A stretch of DNA of 64,000 bases from Bifidobacterium amazonense (GTDB lineage: Bacteria; Actinomycetota; Actinomycetes; Actinomycetales; Bifidobacteriaceae). Under the pieces are notes generated by a model. It saw nothing but the letters and a program-made list of their open reading frames with translations, was not told where the DNA came from and made no database searches. Below, in pieces: positions 35,492 to 44,609 of the stretch (the stretch's first letter is position 1; every line of letters begins with the position of its first letter). The position numbers and the translations under genes are program-made. The stretch is taken from NCBI RefSeq assembly GCF_018555435.2, contig NZ_JAFEJT020000007.1, positions 1-64,000 on the forward strand, written 5' to 3'.

Positions 35492-35497
35492 TAGTAT
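35492..35497 (+). promoter_or_regulatory. -10 box of the acyltransferase gene
   Basis: TAGTAT ends six bases before GTG 35504 and nine before ATG 35507, with no Shine-Dalgarno sequence between. This suggests a leaderless transcript. Confidence 0.45.
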
Positions 35498-35503
35498 TGC
35501 GGG

Positions 35504-37411
35504 GTGATGGAAACAGATCAGCAGGAAACAGCGCGGCCGCAGGGGCGGCCGCAGACCCCGGCCCGCGTGCGGTACCGCAGCATGGACGGCATCAAGGGGG
35601 TCGCCCTCATCGGCATCATTTGGTATCATCTTTCGCCCCTGTCGCTGCACGGCGGATTCGTGGGCGTGGACATGTTCTTCACGGTATCCGGCTTTCTGCT
35701 GGGGCTGAGCCTGCTGCGTGAATGCATCACGCGAGGTGCCGTCGATGTGGGGCGCTTCTATCTGCGACGCATCGTGCGCCTGTGGCCGGCCATGGTGTTC
35801 ATGATCGCCGCGACCGTCTCGCTCGGCTACCTGTTCGACCGCGACGCGCTGGTGGGCATCGCCGGCAAAAGCATCGCGGCCGTCACCTTCACCTCGAACT
35901 GGTATGAGATCTTCACCGGCGGCAGCTATTTCGCCTCCACGTCGCCGCAGCCGCTGCGCCACCTATGGTTCGTGGCGTTGCTCGCGCAGGTCACGATCGT
36001 GCTGCCGTGGCTCGTCATGCTGGTGCGCAAGACCGTGCCCGAACGGTTCCGCATCGCCGTGCCGTTGGCGCTGGCCGTGGCGTCCGCGCTGCTCATGTGG
36101 GTGCTGTACCGTCCCGACGTGGACCCGACCCGCGTGTACTTCGGCACCGACACGCATTGCTTCGGCATCATGTTCGGGCTGGCATTGGCATGGCTGGTGA
36201 CCGAGTCGCAGCGGCACGAATGGCCGATCCCCGATGCGGCGCGTCAGGTCGCCCCGTGGCTGGCCACCGTCGCGCTGGTGTGGCTGATCGTGCTGATGAT
36301 GCGCGTCGACCAGGACACGTCGGCGTTCCGCGGCGGACTGCTGACGGCGGCCGTGCTGTCCGTGGTGCTGCTGGCGGGCAGCATCACCGCGGACTCGTGG
36401 ATGGAGAACCTGTTCGTCTGGCGCCCGCTGGCCTTGCTCGGCCGCTATTCGTACGGCATCTACCTGTGGCATTGGCCGTTGTTCCTGATGTTCCAGTCGC
36501 TGCTGCCCGGCTGGCGAGGCCGCGGCATGTGGCTGATCCGACTGCTGGCGCTCGTCTCGGCCGGCGTGATGACCGCTGTGTCATGGTGGCTGGTCGAACG
36601 TCCGCTGGCCCTGCTCATCGACCCGTCCGGCAAGACGGACGGTGACATGCACAAGGTGTTCGGCGTGGACCCGTCCGTGGCTCGCATCGTCGTCGCCGTG
36701 CCGTTGACGATCGCGCTCGTCGTCGGTTGCGTGTTCGGCTATCGCAACGCCCCCGCCAAGTCCAGTGTGCAGCAGATGCTCGAGGACAACCAGAGCGTGC
36801 TCGACCAGCAGGCGCACAAGCGCGCCTCCGACGCCAAGGCGGCCGCCGAGGCGAAGAAACGCGCCGCAGAAGAGGCGAAACGTCGCGAACAGGCGAAGGC
36901 CGAAGCCGAAAAGACGCTCAAGGGCGATCAGGTCACCGTGATCGGCGATTCGGTGACCGTCGGCTCGTCCCCGGCGCTCAACGACCTGCTGCCCGGCATC
37001 GTCATCGACGCGAAGGTGTCGCGCTTCGTGCGCGACGCGCCCGACATCGTCTCCAATCTCAAGGCGCAGGGCCAGCTGCACAAGTACGTCGTCGTCTCGC
37101 TCAACACGAACGGCAATGTCACCACGCAGGACTACGAGGACATCGCGGCCGCGGCGGGCGACGGCCATGTGCTCGTCATCGTCAACGGCTACGGCGACCG
37201 CACCTGGATCCCCACGGCCAACCAGGCCGCCGTCGACTATGTGCGCACGCATCCGTCGAGTGCGACGATCGCCGACTGGAACAGCGCGATCGGCGCGCAC
37301 ACGGACATGCTCACCAGCGACGGCATCCATCCGGAGCCGGAAGGGCAGAAGCTGTACGCGCAGACCGTCAAGGACGCGATCGTCGGCTGGATCGCCGACC
37401 ACGCCGACTGA
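35504..37411 (+). CDS. OafA/YrhL-type acyltransferase with C-terminal SGNH domain, 635 aa
   Basis: Residues 24-400 form an Acyltransferase_3 membrane domain with ten to eleven helices ([20 protein letters not shown] near the start, [13 protein letters not shown]). A Lys/Ala/Glu-rich coiled-coil linker follows (about 440-475), then an SGNH-like domain with GDSVTVG at 481 and DGIHPEPEG near the C-terminus. Such proteins O-acetylate cell-wall peptidoglycan or polysaccharide: the membrane part hands an acetyl group to the external SGNH part. The start is GTG 35504 or ATG 35507; I list the GTG. It is divergent from xpt. Confidence 0.88.
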   Translation: MMETDQQETARPQGRPQTPARVRYRSMDGIKGVALIGIIWYHLSPLSLHGGFVGVDMFFTVSGFLLGLSLLRECITRGAVDVGRFYLRRIVRLWPAMVFMIAATVSLGYLFDRDALVGIAGKSIAAVTFTSNWYEIFTGGSYFASTSPQPLRHLWFVALLAQVTIVLPWLVMLVRKTVPERFRIAVPLALAVASALLMWVLYRPDVDPTRVYFGTDTHCFGIMFGLALAWLVTESQRHEWPIPDAARQVAPWLATVALVWLIVLMMRVDQDTSAFRGGLLTAAVLSVVLLAGSITADSWMENLFVWRPLALLGRYSYGIYLWHWPLFLMFQSLLPGWRGRGMWLIRLLALVSAGVMTAVSWWLVERPLALLIDPSGKTDGDMHKVFGVDPSVARIVVAVPLTIALVVGCVFGYRNAPAKSSVQQMLEDNQSVLDQQAHKRASDAKAAAEAKKRAAEEAKRREQAKAEAEKTLKGDQVTVIGDSVTVGSSPALNDLLPGIVIDAKVSRFVRDAPDIVSNLKAQGQLHKYVVVSLNTNGNVTTQDYEDIAAAAGDGHVLVIVNGYGDRTWIPTANQAAVDYVRTHPSSATIADWNSAIGAHTDMLTSDGIHPEPEGQKLYAQTVKDAIVGWIADHAD

Positions 37412-37514
37412 CCGGCCCCGGCCGCGAGACCGGCGTCGCTGACCGCGACATATGGTAGACAAGTAAGGCCGCGGAGCAACCCGCGGCCGCAGGACACAGA
37501 ACAAGGGGAGCAGC

Positions 37515-40190
37515 GTGCAGCAGGATCCGGATCTCATCGCAAGAAGCGCGAACGAACTCGTCGGCGACCTCAACCCGCAGCAGGCGGAGGCGGTCCAGTA
37601 CCGCGGGCCGGCCCTGCTCATCGGCGCGGGCGCCGGCTCCGGCAAGACGCGCGTGCTCACGCGGCGCATCGCCTACATCCTCAGCCAGTTCGGCGCATGG
37701 CCCAGCCAGATCCTCGCCATCACGTTCACCAACAAGGCCGCCGCCGAAATGCGCGAACGACTCGCCGCGCTCATCGGACCCGTGGCCGAACGCATGTGGG
37801 TGTCGACGTTCCATTCCGCCTGCGTGCGCATCCTGCGCCGCGACGGCAAGTCCATCGGCCTCGACCCCGGCTTCTCGATCTACGACACGGCCGACTGCGA
37901 GCGTCTCGTCAAGCTCATCGCCGCCGACCTCAACATCGACGTCAAGCGGTACACGCCGCGAGCCATCCTCTCGCGCATCTCCGACTACAAGAACAACCTC
38001 GAAGGCTGGCAGGACAAGCTGCGCGAGCAGGCGCCCGACTACCGTCCCGGACAGCGCGGCTACCAGATCGGCAATCCGGGCAACGCCGAAGCGCTGTACG
38101 CGGTCGTCTACGCCGAATACCAGCACCGGCTCGCCGCGGCGAACGCCGTCGACTTCGACGACCTGATCGGCCGCACCGTCGAACTGCTGCGCCGCGACCC
38201 GGCCGTGGCCGACTACTACCGGCACAAGTTCCGTTATATTCTCGTCGACGAGTACCAGGACACCAACCACGCGCAGTACGTGCTCGTGCGCGAGCTCGCC
38301 GGCGTGGACGCGGCCAAGGGCGCGCCGGTTCCGGCGGACATGCCGTATGCCGGGCGCGAGGGACAGGCGTGGATCACCGTCGTCGGCGACTCCGACCAGT
38401 CGATCTACGCGTTCCGCGGCGCCGACATCCGCAACATCCAGGACTTCGAGCAGGACTTCCCGAACGCGAAGACCATCATGCTCGAACAGAACTACCGTTC
38501 CACGCAGACCATCCTCGACGCGGCGAACGCGGTCATCTCCAACAACGAGGGCCGCAAGCCGAAGAAGCTGTGGACCGCACTCGGCAAGGGCGAGCCGATC
38601 GTCGGCTATGCGGCCGACAACGCGCAGCAGGAGGCCGCGTGGATCGCCGGCGAGATCGCGCGCCTGCACGGCGAGGAGGCCATCGCATACTCCGACATGG
38701 CGGTCATGTACCGCGCCAACGCGCAGTCGCGCTCGCTCGAGGAGGCGCTCATCAACGCGGGCCTGCCCTACCAGCTGGTCGGCGGCACGCGCTTCTACGA
38801 GCGTCGCGAGATCAAGGACGCCATCGCCTACCTGCAGGCCATCGTCAACCCGGCCGACGACGTGAACATGCGGCGGATCCTCAACGTGCCCAAGCGCGGG
38901 CTCGGCGCGCGGGCCGAGGCGATCGTCGTCGGATACGCCGACATGAACGCGATCCCGTTCTACGCGGCCGTCGAACGGCTCGACTCGATCGAAGGCGTGC
39001 CCACGCGCACCGCCAACCAGCTGCGCGCCTTCCGCGACCTCATGGACGGGCTGCGCAAGTTCGCCGCCGATCCGGCCAACCGGCCGAGCGACATCGTGGC
39101 GGAAGTGCTCTCCAAGTCCGGGCTGCTCGACGAACTGCGCAAATCCGAGGACCCGCAGGACGCCTCGCGCGTCGAGAACCTTTCGCAGCTGCAGTCCGTG
39201 GCCGCCGAATTCGAACAGAACACGCCCGACGCGACGCTCGCCGGCTTCCTCGAGACCACGGCGCTCGTCGCGGACTCCGACCAGCTGCCGGGCGAGGGCG
39301 AGGACTCCGGCAAGGTGACGCTCATGACATTGCACACCGCCAAGGGCCTCGAATACCCGGTCGTGTTCCTCACCGGCATGGAACAGGGCACGTTCCCGCA
39401 TTCCAGGGCCATGGAGGATGCGAGCGAGCTGTCCGAGGAGCGCAGGCTCGCCTACGTGGGCATCACGCGTGCCAAGCGGCGGCTGTACGTGACGCGTGCG
39501 GCCGTGCGCGCCCAGTGGGGACAGGCCAACGAGATGATGCCCAGCCAGTTCCTCGACGAGATCCCGTCCGATCTGATCGACTGGAAGCGTCGGGAGGCCG
39601 GCGTGGAGCGCATGCGCGCGAACTGGTCGAACGGCGGGTTCGACGACGACGAGTTCGGCGGATGGGGCGACGACGACTTCGGCGGCACGACGTACGGCGG
39701 GTCGACGTACGGCTCCTCCTACGGTTCGTCCGAGTCGGCTTCCGGCTCGTCGTACGGGTCGGGGACGCGGAGATTCGGCGCGGGCGCCGGTTCGCGCTCC
39801 CGTGGAGGATCGGCGGGCGGCTCCCGCTCGGGTTCCGCCGGTTCGAACGGCCGTTCCGGATACGGTTCGCGTTCGTACGGGTCGTCCGGATCGTCGTACG
39901 GCTACGGTTCCGGCTCGGGATCGTCGTCACGCTCCGGACGCGTCACGACGCGACGGGTCGCGCCGAAGACCGGCGGTTCCGCATCGTCCGCCGCGCCGGG
40001 CGCACCCCGCGACAACGGGCTGAACATCGCCGACTTCCACGTCGGCGACCGCATCACGCACGACATGTACGGTCTCGGCACCGTCGTCGACACGCTCGAC
40101 AAGGGCGCCAAGTCGGTCATCACCGTCGACTTCGGCTCGGCCGGGACCAAGCGGTTGATGCTCAACCGTGCTCCGATCGAAAAGCTCTGA
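37515..40190 (+). CDS. pcrA: ATP-dependent DNA helicase, PcrA/UvrD
   Basis: This superfamily 1A 3'-5' helicase acts in repair and replication. Motifs are in order: Q-motif LNPQQAEAV, Walker A GAGAGSGKTRVL, FTNKAAAEMRERL, DEYQDTN, GDSDQSIYAFRGA, EQNYRST, and LMTLHTAKGLEYPVVFL. Residues from about 720 to 820 are a Gly/Ser/Tyr low-complexity tail, followed by a Tudor-like end (HVGDRITHDMYGLGTV) that binds RNA polymerase in PcrA/UvrD. The start is GTG 37515 after GGGGAG. The stop codon lies inside a terminator hairpin. Confidence 0.95.
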   Translation: MQQDPDLIARSANELVGDLNPQQAEAVQYRGPALLIGAGAGSGKTRVLTRRIAYILSQFGAWPSQILAITFTNKAAAEMRERLAALIGPVAERMWVSTFHSACVRILRRDGKSIGLDPGFSIYDTADCERLVKLIAADLNIDVKRYTPRAILSRISDYKNNLEGWQDKLREQAPDYRPGQRGYQIGNPGNAEALYAVVYAEYQHRLAAANAVDFDDLIGRTVELLRRDPAVADYYRHKFRYILVDEYQDTNHAQYVLVRELAGVDAAKGAPVPADMPYAGREGQAWITVVGDSDQSIYAFRGADIRNIQDFEQDFPNAKTIMLEQNYRSTQTILDAANAVISNNEGRKPKKLWTALGKGEPIVGYAADNAQQEAAWIAGEIARLHGEEAIAYSDMAVMYRANAQSRSLEEALINAGLPYQLVGGTRFYERREIKDAIAYLQAIVNPADDVNMRRILNVPKRGLGARAEAIVVGYADMNAIPFYAAVERLDSIEGVPTRTANQLRAFRDLMDGLRKFAADPANRPSDIVAEVLSKSGLLDELRKSEDPQDASRVENLSQLQSVAAEFEQNTPDATLAGFLETTALVADSDQLPGEGEDSGKVTLMTLHTAKGLEYPVVFLTGMEQGTFPHSRAMEDASELSEERRLAYVGITRAKRRLYVTRAAVRAQWGQANEMMPSQFLDEIPSDLIDWKRREAGVERMRANWSNGGFDDDEFGGWGDDDFGGTTYGGSTYGSSYGSSESASGSSYGSGTRRFGAGAGSRSRGGSAGGSRSGSAGSNGRSGYGSRSYGSSGSSYGYGSGSGSSSRSGRVTTRRVAPKTGGSASSAAPGAPRDNGLNIADFHVGDRITHDMYGLGTVVDTLDKGAKSVITVDFGSAGTKRLMLNRAPIEKL

Positions 40191-40216
40191 CGAGCTTTTC
40201 TCACGGAGCCTTCGCG
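40176..40216 (+). repeat. Direct repeat copy 1, end of pcrA with terminator
   Basis: This 41-base segment covers the last codons, the stop and the terminator of pcrA. It is repeated at 40277-40317 with two substitutions. It contains a stem 40179-40187 with 40192-40200, whose loop TGAC includes the stop codon, ending in CTTTTC. Confidence 0.8.
40179..40200 (+). terminator. Terminator overlapping the pcrA stop codon
   Basis: The 9-bp stem (GAAAAGCTC with GAGCTTTTC) has the TGA stop in its four-base loop. The descending strand supplies the T-run. Confidence 0.75.
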
Positions 40217-40238
40217 GCGATGCCGCTCACTTCGCCTA

Positions 40239-40261
40239 CGGACAGTCCACCGGACTGTCCG
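40239..40261 (+). terminator. Hairpin between the two repeat copies
   Basis: A 10-bp perfect stem (40239-40248 with 40252-40261) lies between the two copies of the pcrA end. There is no T-tail. Confidence 0.5.
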
Positions 40262-40276
40262 CTTGACGGCTCAGCA

Positions 40277-40317
40277 ATCGAAAAACTCTGACGAGTTTTT
40301 CTCACGGAGCCTTCGCG
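40277..40317 (+). repeat. Direct repeat copy 2 with second terminator
   Basis: This is the second copy of the pcrA end, still carrying in-frame-looking IEKL-stop codons. Its two changes fall at paired stem positions (G-C becomes A-T), so the stem 40280-40288 with 40293-40301 stays perfect. Confidence 0.8.
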
Positions 40318-40357
40318 ACCGCGCGTCGATAGCAGGGACTGGCGGAAAAGTCAAGTC

Positions 40358-40386
40358 TTGTTTTTCGGGTTTGCCACTGGCATAAT
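40358..40386 (+). promoter_or_regulatory. Promoter of the DUF4418-ABC operon
   Basis: TTGTTT at 40358-40363 and CATAAT at 40381-40386 are separated by 17 bases, the best sigma70-type promoter I see in the window. The expected start is near 40393, giving a 35-base leader with AGAGGAAG before the ATG at 40428. Confidence 0.65.
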
Positions 40387-40427
40387 CTGCACAGTTCACG
40401 GCAAACCAGAGATCTTGAGAGGAAGAC

Positions 40428-40835
40428 ATGACCCGCAAACTGTTCGCCACCCTGCCCGCCATCGTGCTCGGCGCGCTCATCGCCGTCGCCCCGCAGACCT
40501 TCGCCTACGTGTGCAAGGTCGAGGACGGCATGAAGATGGCCTGCCACTACACCGCGCAGGCCGCGCTCGGGCTGGGCGTCGTCATCGCATTGCTCGGCGT
40601 GATCGGTCTGTTCGTCGACTCCAAGGTCCGTGCCGGACTCGACATCGCCGTCGCACTGAACGCGGCGTTCGTCGTCGCCGTGCCGACCGTGCTCATCGGC
40701 GTGTGCAAGGGCGCGATGATGCACTGCCACATGGTCACGCTGCCCACGCTCATCGTCCTCGGCGTGCTCGCCGTCGTTCTCGCCGCGATCGCGGCATGGC
40801 TGGACCTGAACGCCCCGAAGAACGCGAAGCGCTGA
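40428..40835 (+). CDS. DUF4418 family membrane protein, 135 aa
   Basis: This small protein has four hydrophobic helices (about 7-25, 42-62, 70-92, 103-124). Two Cys/Met/His-bearing loops, CKVEDGMKMACHY (29-41) and CKGAMMHCHM (93-102), sit between helices and match DUF4418. The Cys, His and Met residues suggest metal or redox chemistry, but this is inference. It starts at 40428 with GAGGAAG upstream. It is the first gene of an operon with a MacB-like permease (40838) and ATPase (42055), so it is probably an accessory subunit of that transporter. Confidence 0.8.
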   Translation: MTRKLFATLPAIVLGALIAVAPQTFAYVCKVEDGMKMACHYTAQAALGLGVVIALLGVIGLFVDSKVRAGLDIAVALNAAFVVAVPTVLIGVCKGAMMHCHMVTLPTLIVLGVLAVVLAAIAAWLDLNAPKNAKR

Positions 40836-40837
40836 CC

Positions 40838-42055
40838 ATGCCGCACGTCACCCTGAAAAGCCTGCCGTTCGAGAATCTGAAACGCAAGCCGTTCCGCACG
40901 GCCGCGCTCGTCATCGTCGTCACCATGCTCACCGTCGCGTTCTACGGCGGCGCGCTGCTCGCCACGAACCTGAAGGCCGGTCTGAACAGCATGCAGGAAC
41001 GCATGGGCGCCGACCTCATGGTCGTGCCGCAGAACACCGGCACCAAGGCGGAGGCGCTGCTGACCAGCGGAAGCTCGAGCACGTTCTACTTCACCAACGA
41101 CATCGAACGGGCCGTGGCCTCCGCCGACGGCGTGGGCCAGGTCACCGCGCAGACCTATATATCGTCGCTCGCCGCCGCCTGCTGCGACGAGAAGGTGCAG
41201 ATCATCGGCTTCGACCCGGCCACCGATTTCGTGATCGAACCGTGGATCACCTCGCAGTACGACGGCGCGCTCAAGGACGGCGAGGTCGTGGCCGGCGCGA
41301 ACATCAACGTGTCCGCGAACGGCACGATCAAACTGTACAACCACGAATTCCCGGTCGCCGCGCAGCTCGCCTCCGCCGGCACCAGCCTCGACAACTCGGT
41401 GTTCGTCAACGAGACGACCATCCCCGCCGTCGTCTCGTACTCCGCGAAGGCCGGACACGCCGCCATCCCGGCCGAATACGCCGACAAGGCCATCTCGGCG
41501 GTGCTGATCAGGACCGACGGCGCCGAGGCGAAGACCGTCGCCGCGAACATCGCCGAGACGGTCAAGGCGGACGGCGTCACCGGACTCGGCTACGTCTACC
41601 CGGGCGGCGTGACGGCCTCCACCAAGGCCAGCCTCGACGCGATCATCGGCTACGCCGGCCTGTTCCTCGCCGTGTTCTGGATCATGGGACTCGTCGTCCT
41701 GCTCGCCGTGTTCGCCTCCGCGATGAACGAGCGCAAGCGGGAGTTCGCCGCCTACCGCATCATGGGCGCCACGCGCGGCATGCTGGTCGGCGTCATCGTG
41801 CGCGAATCCGCCGCCGTCGGCCTGATCGGCGGCGTGATCGGCATCGCCGGCGCCTCGCTGGCGATCCTGCCGTTCAACACGCTGATCGGCCAGCGCCTGC
41901 AGCTGCCGTACCTGCAGACCGGGGTCGCGACCGTGCTCGCGCTGGTCGTAGCCGGTCTGGTCTTCGCGGTCGCCACCGGACTCGCCGCGTCGGTCGTGTC
42001 GGCCGTGAGGCTGTCCGCGCCGGAGACGTACCTGACGCTGCGTGAGGGGGAGTAG
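40838..42055 (+). CDS. FtsX/MacB-like ABC permease, 405 aa
   Basis: An N-terminal membrane helix (about 20-42), a large extracytoplasmic domain (about 45-260) and three C-terminal helices give the FtsX/MacB plan. ERKREFAAYRIMGATRGML is the coupling region of the family. An extracytoplasmic AACCDEKVQIIGFDP segment carries a CC pair. The gene begins two bases after the DUF4418 stop, with no strong ribosome binding site of its own, so coupling is likely. The substrate is unknown; MacB-type transporters move lipoproteins, peptides or toxins by mechanotransmission. Confidence 0.85.
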   Translation: MPHVTLKSLPFENLKRKPFRTAALVIVVTMLTVAFYGGALLATNLKAGLNSMQERMGADLMVVPQNTGTKAEALLTSGSSSTFYFTNDIERAVASADGVGQVTAQTYISSLAAACCDEKVQIIGFDPATDFVIEPWITSQYDGALKDGEVVAGANINVSANGTIKLYNHEFPVAAQLASAGTSLDNSVFVNETTIPAVVSYSAKAGHAAIPAEYADKAISAVLIRTDGAEAKTVAANIAETVKADGVTGLGYVYPGGVTASTKASLDAIIGYAGLFLAVFWIMGLVVLLAVFASAMNERKREFAAYRIMGATRGMLVGVIVRESAAVGLIGGVIGIAGASLAILPFNTLIGQRLQLPYLQTGVATVLALVVAGLVFAVATGLAASVVSAVRLSAPETYLTLREGE

Positions 42056-42840
42056 TGGACGCGATGCTGGAGACCCATGACCTGACCCGCGAGTTCCGCC
42101 GCCGCGGCAAGCCGTTCGCCGCCGTCGACCATGTGAACCTGACCGTCGCGCCGGGCGAGTTCGTCGCGATCGTCGGCAGGTCCGGCAACGGCAAGAGCAC
42201 GCTGCTCAACCTGATCACCGGGCTGCTGCGGCCGACCGGCGGATCGGTGACGGTGGACGGCCGCGACGTCGCCTCGCTCGACGACCGCGAGGCGTCCGCG
42301 ATGCGCAACCGTACGATCGGATTCGTCACGCAGTCGGCCACGCTGCTGGCGAACCTGACGGTGCTCGACAACGTGATCCTGCCGGCGGCGATGGCGGGGG
42401 ACGCCCTCCGCGACACGGACGGACGTCCCGATATGGACGCGACCGGGGACGCCGTCCCCTCCGCGTCTCGCGACGACGACATGCCGGACGTGATCGCGCC
42501 GGAGAGGCTCGACGACGATGATCCGCTGACGTTCCGCGCCCACGATCTGCTGCAATCGCTGCAGGTCGACGATCTGGCCGGCTGCTATCCCAAGGAGCTG
42601 TCCGGCGGCGAGATGCGGCGCGTGTCCATCGCCCGCGCGCTCATGAACCGTCCGAAGCTGCTGATCGCCGACGAACCCACCGGCGACCTCGACGCGGAAA
42701 GCACGGCGATCGTCATGCGTCTGCTGCGCGACGTCGCCGACGGCGGCACCGCCGTGCTCATGGTCACGCACGATCCGGACGCGCTCGCGTACGTCGACCG
42801 CACGCTGCGCATGGATCGCGGCCTGCTGTCCGAGGCGTGA
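42055..42840 (+). CDS. LolD/MacB-like ABC ATPase, 261 aa
   Basis: Walker A is GRSGNGKSTLLNLI, the Q-loop is FVTQSATLL, the signature is LSGGEMRRVSIARAL and Walker B is LLIADEPTGDLD. A loop of about 40 residues between Q-loop and signature (about 110-155), rich in Asp and Arg, is longer than usual. The start is GTG 42055 overlapping the permease stop, or ATG 42064, which has better spacing to AGGGGGAG. It forms a transporter with the permease 40838-42055 and the DUF4418 protein. Confidence 0.88.
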   Translation: MDAMLETHDLTREFRRRGKPFAAVDHVNLTVAPGEFVAIVGRSGNGKSTLLNLITGLLRPTGGSVTVDGRDVASLDDREASAMRNRTIGFVTQSATLLANLTVLDNVILPAAMAGDALRDTDGRPDMDATGDAVPSASRDDDMPDVIAPERLDDDDPLTFRAHDLLQSLQVDDLAGCYPKELSGGEMRRVSIARALMNRPKLLIADEPTGDLDAESTAIVMRLLRDVADGGTAVLMVTHDPDALAYVDRTLRMDRGLLSEA

Positions 42841-42887
42841 CCGGCGGCGCCGCGGCGGCGCGACGCGCGCTGTCCGTACCCCGTGTG

Positions 42888-43089
42888 TATAGTTGACGAT
42901 TGGTGTGCGCCGCGAGGCCGCACTGTCTGGAGCCTTGGCCCATCAGCGGGTCGGCGACCGGGAACCGCACGGTTCCCCGCCGTTCGCGCTCGTTGCGGAA
43001 AAGCGCTGGAGAGGCTGGCTCAGCGCGCCGATCGCAGGATCGTCGCGCTTCCGTTCAGACAACGACAGAACAACAAAAGGAATAAACCA
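42888..43089 (+). promoter_or_regulatory. rpsD promoter and long structured leader
   Basis: TATAGT at 42888-42893 is a likely -10, giving a leader of roughly 190 bases. Within it, 43022-43033 pairs with 43038-43049 (one mismatch, GCAG loop), and other GC-rich dyads lie before it. Ribosomal protein S4 autoregulates by binding leader RNA in other bacteria, so a role in S4 feedback is possible. Confidence 0.5.
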
Positions 43090-43716
43090 ATGACGAACGT
43101 TCAGCGTTCCCGCCGTCAGGTGCGCCTTTCCCGCGCCCTCGGCATTGCACTGACCCCGAAGGCTCAGCGCATCTTCGAAAAGCGTCCGTACGCCCCGGGC
43201 GAGCACGGCCGCACCCGTCGCCGCACCGAGTCCGATTACGCGGTCCGTCTGCGCGAGAAGCAGCGTCTGCGCGCCCAGTACGGCGTGTCCGAGAAGCAGC
43301 TGCGCCGCGCCTACGAGGAGGCCACCCGCACCGCCGGCCAGACCGGCAACGCCATGCTGACCGACCTCGAGACCCGTCTCGACAACCTGGTCCTGCGTGC
43401 CGGCATCGCCCGCACCACCGCCCAGGCCCGTCAGTTCGTGGTGCACCGTCACATCCTCGTCGACGGCAACATCGTGGACCGTCCGTCCTACCGCGTCAAG
43501 CCGGGCCAGACCATCCAGGTGAAGGCCAAGAGCCAGACCATGGTCCCGTTCCAGATCGCCGCCGAAGGCGTGCACCGTGACGTGCTGCCGGCGGTTCCGG
43601 GCTACCTCGACGTGAACCTCGCCTCCCTGAAGGCGACCCTCACCCGCAAGCCGGAGGTCGAAGAGATCCCGGTGCAGGTCAACATCCAGTACGTCGTCGA
43701 GTTCTACGCTCGCTGA
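43090..43716 (+). CDS. rpsD: 30S ribosomal protein S4
   Basis: This small-subunit assembly protein has 208 residues. The N-terminal RRQVRLSRALGIALTPKAQRIFEKRPYAPGEHG and the S4 RNA-binding domain (RLDNLVLRAGIARTTAQARQFVVHRHILVDG) are intact. It lacks the N-terminal zinc-binding Cys cluster of C+ S4 proteins, so it is the zinc-free C- form. AAAGGAA precedes ATG 43090. It is monocistronic and not part of a ribosomal operon, typical for bifidobacteria. Confidence 0.97.
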   Translation: MTNVQRSRRQVRLSRALGIALTPKAQRIFEKRPYAPGEHGRTRRRTESDYAVRLREKQRLRAQYGVSEKQLRRAYEEATRTAGQTGNAMLTDLETRLDNLVLRAGIARTTAQARQFVVHRHILVDGNIVDRPSYRVKPGQTIQVKAKSQTMVPFQIAAEGVHRDVLPAVPGYLDVNLASLKATLTRKPEVEEIPVQVNIQYVVEFYAR

Positions 43717-43768
43717 TCTGGATTCCCTACCAACTGTAAGAATTTACAGCTTAAGGACATACATACGC

Positions 43769-43805
43769 ACGAACGCCCCGTGGCCCAAAGGCCCGGGGCG
43801 TTCGT
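43769..43805. terminator. Terminator after rpsD
   Basis: A 12-bp perfect stem (43769-43780 with 43794-43805) is followed by TGTATT. A small AT hairpin (43734-43739 with 43744-43749) lies between it and the stop. Confidence 0.75.
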
Positions 43806-43828
43806 GTATTCCGGCTATATTGAAAACC

Positions 43829-44503
43829 ATGATTCTGCATCTGCATCTGGTCCGCCACGGGCAGACCACGTTCAACCGCTACAACCGACTGCAGGGCTGG
43901 TGCAACTCGCCGCTGACCGAATCCGGCATCGCCGACGCCGACAAGGCCGGACACAAGCTCTCCGGCTATGACTTCGCCGCGGCGTACTGCTCGGACACCA
44001 CGCGCGCCGAGATCACCGCCGCGCGCATCCTCGACATCAACGAGGCCGCCGGGCATGCCCGCCCCACGCTCGTTGCGGACATGCACTTCCGCGAGCAGTG
44101 CTACGGATACTTCGAAGGACAGGACATGTCGCTCGCATGGACGGCGGCCGGAGGCCCCCACGGCGCCAAGAACTACAACGACATCGTCGCCAAGTTCGGT
44201 CTCGCCGCCACGCGCGACTTCCTCAAGGAGGCCGACCCGTTCCACGATGCGGAATCAGACGAGGAATACTGGGCGCGCGTGGAAGGCGCGTTCGCGCTGA
44301 TCGCCGCCAACCCGAACCTGAAGGACGGCGATGACGTGCTGCAGATCTCGCACGGCAACACGCTGCTCAGCCTCGCCCACCGTTTCGGCGGCGACGGCCT
44401 CGACCTGAGCGAACGGCCGGCCAACGGGTCGGTCACCGACATTGACTTCGACACGGACAAGCCGTTCCCCGAGGCGCTCACGATCACGCGATACAACCAG
44501 TGA
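43829..44503 (+). CDS. Histidine phosphatase (phosphoglycerate mutase-like) family protein, 224 aa
   Basis: The catalytic LVRHGQTTFN (RHG at residues 8-10) and the second His in ISHGNTLL near the C-terminus identify the branch-2-like histidine phosphatase superfamily. The substrate is not evident; glycolytic mutase is not implied. I use ATG 43829: TATATT (43816-43821) lies seven bases upstream and there is no Shine-Dalgarno sequence, so it is probably leaderless. The TTG at 43820 overlaps that box. It sits between rpsD and the DUF948-alaS cluster. Confidence 0.85.
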   Translation: MILHLHLVRHGQTTFNRYNRLQGWCNSPLTESGIADADKAGHKLSGYDFAAAYCSDTTRAEITAARILDINEAAGHARPTLVADMHFREQCYGYFEGQDMSLAWTAAGGPHGAKNYNDIVAKFGLAATRDFLKEADPFHDAESDEEYWARVEGAFALIAANPNLKDGDDVLQISHGNTLLSLAHRFGGDGLDLSERPANGSVTDIDFDTDKPFPEALTITRYNQ

Positions 44504-44609
44504 ACATCGGTCGGGCCGCATCATCCGGTTGCGCGCGTCGCGTCCGTTGGCTAGTGTTGTGCGGGTATTGTGTGCACGGGTAATGCCGTGATGCAGGAAA
44601 GAGGTTCTG

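Noticed and set aside
35369-35503. Purine riboswitch upstream of xpt-pbuX, as in Bacillus
   Set aside because: The leader lacks the three-helix purine aptamer core and overlaps the divergent promoter.
39660-39960. Gly/Ser repeats in pcrA as a possible CRISPR or minisatellite
   Set aside because: The repetition is at amino-acid level with varied codons; there are no regular spacers.
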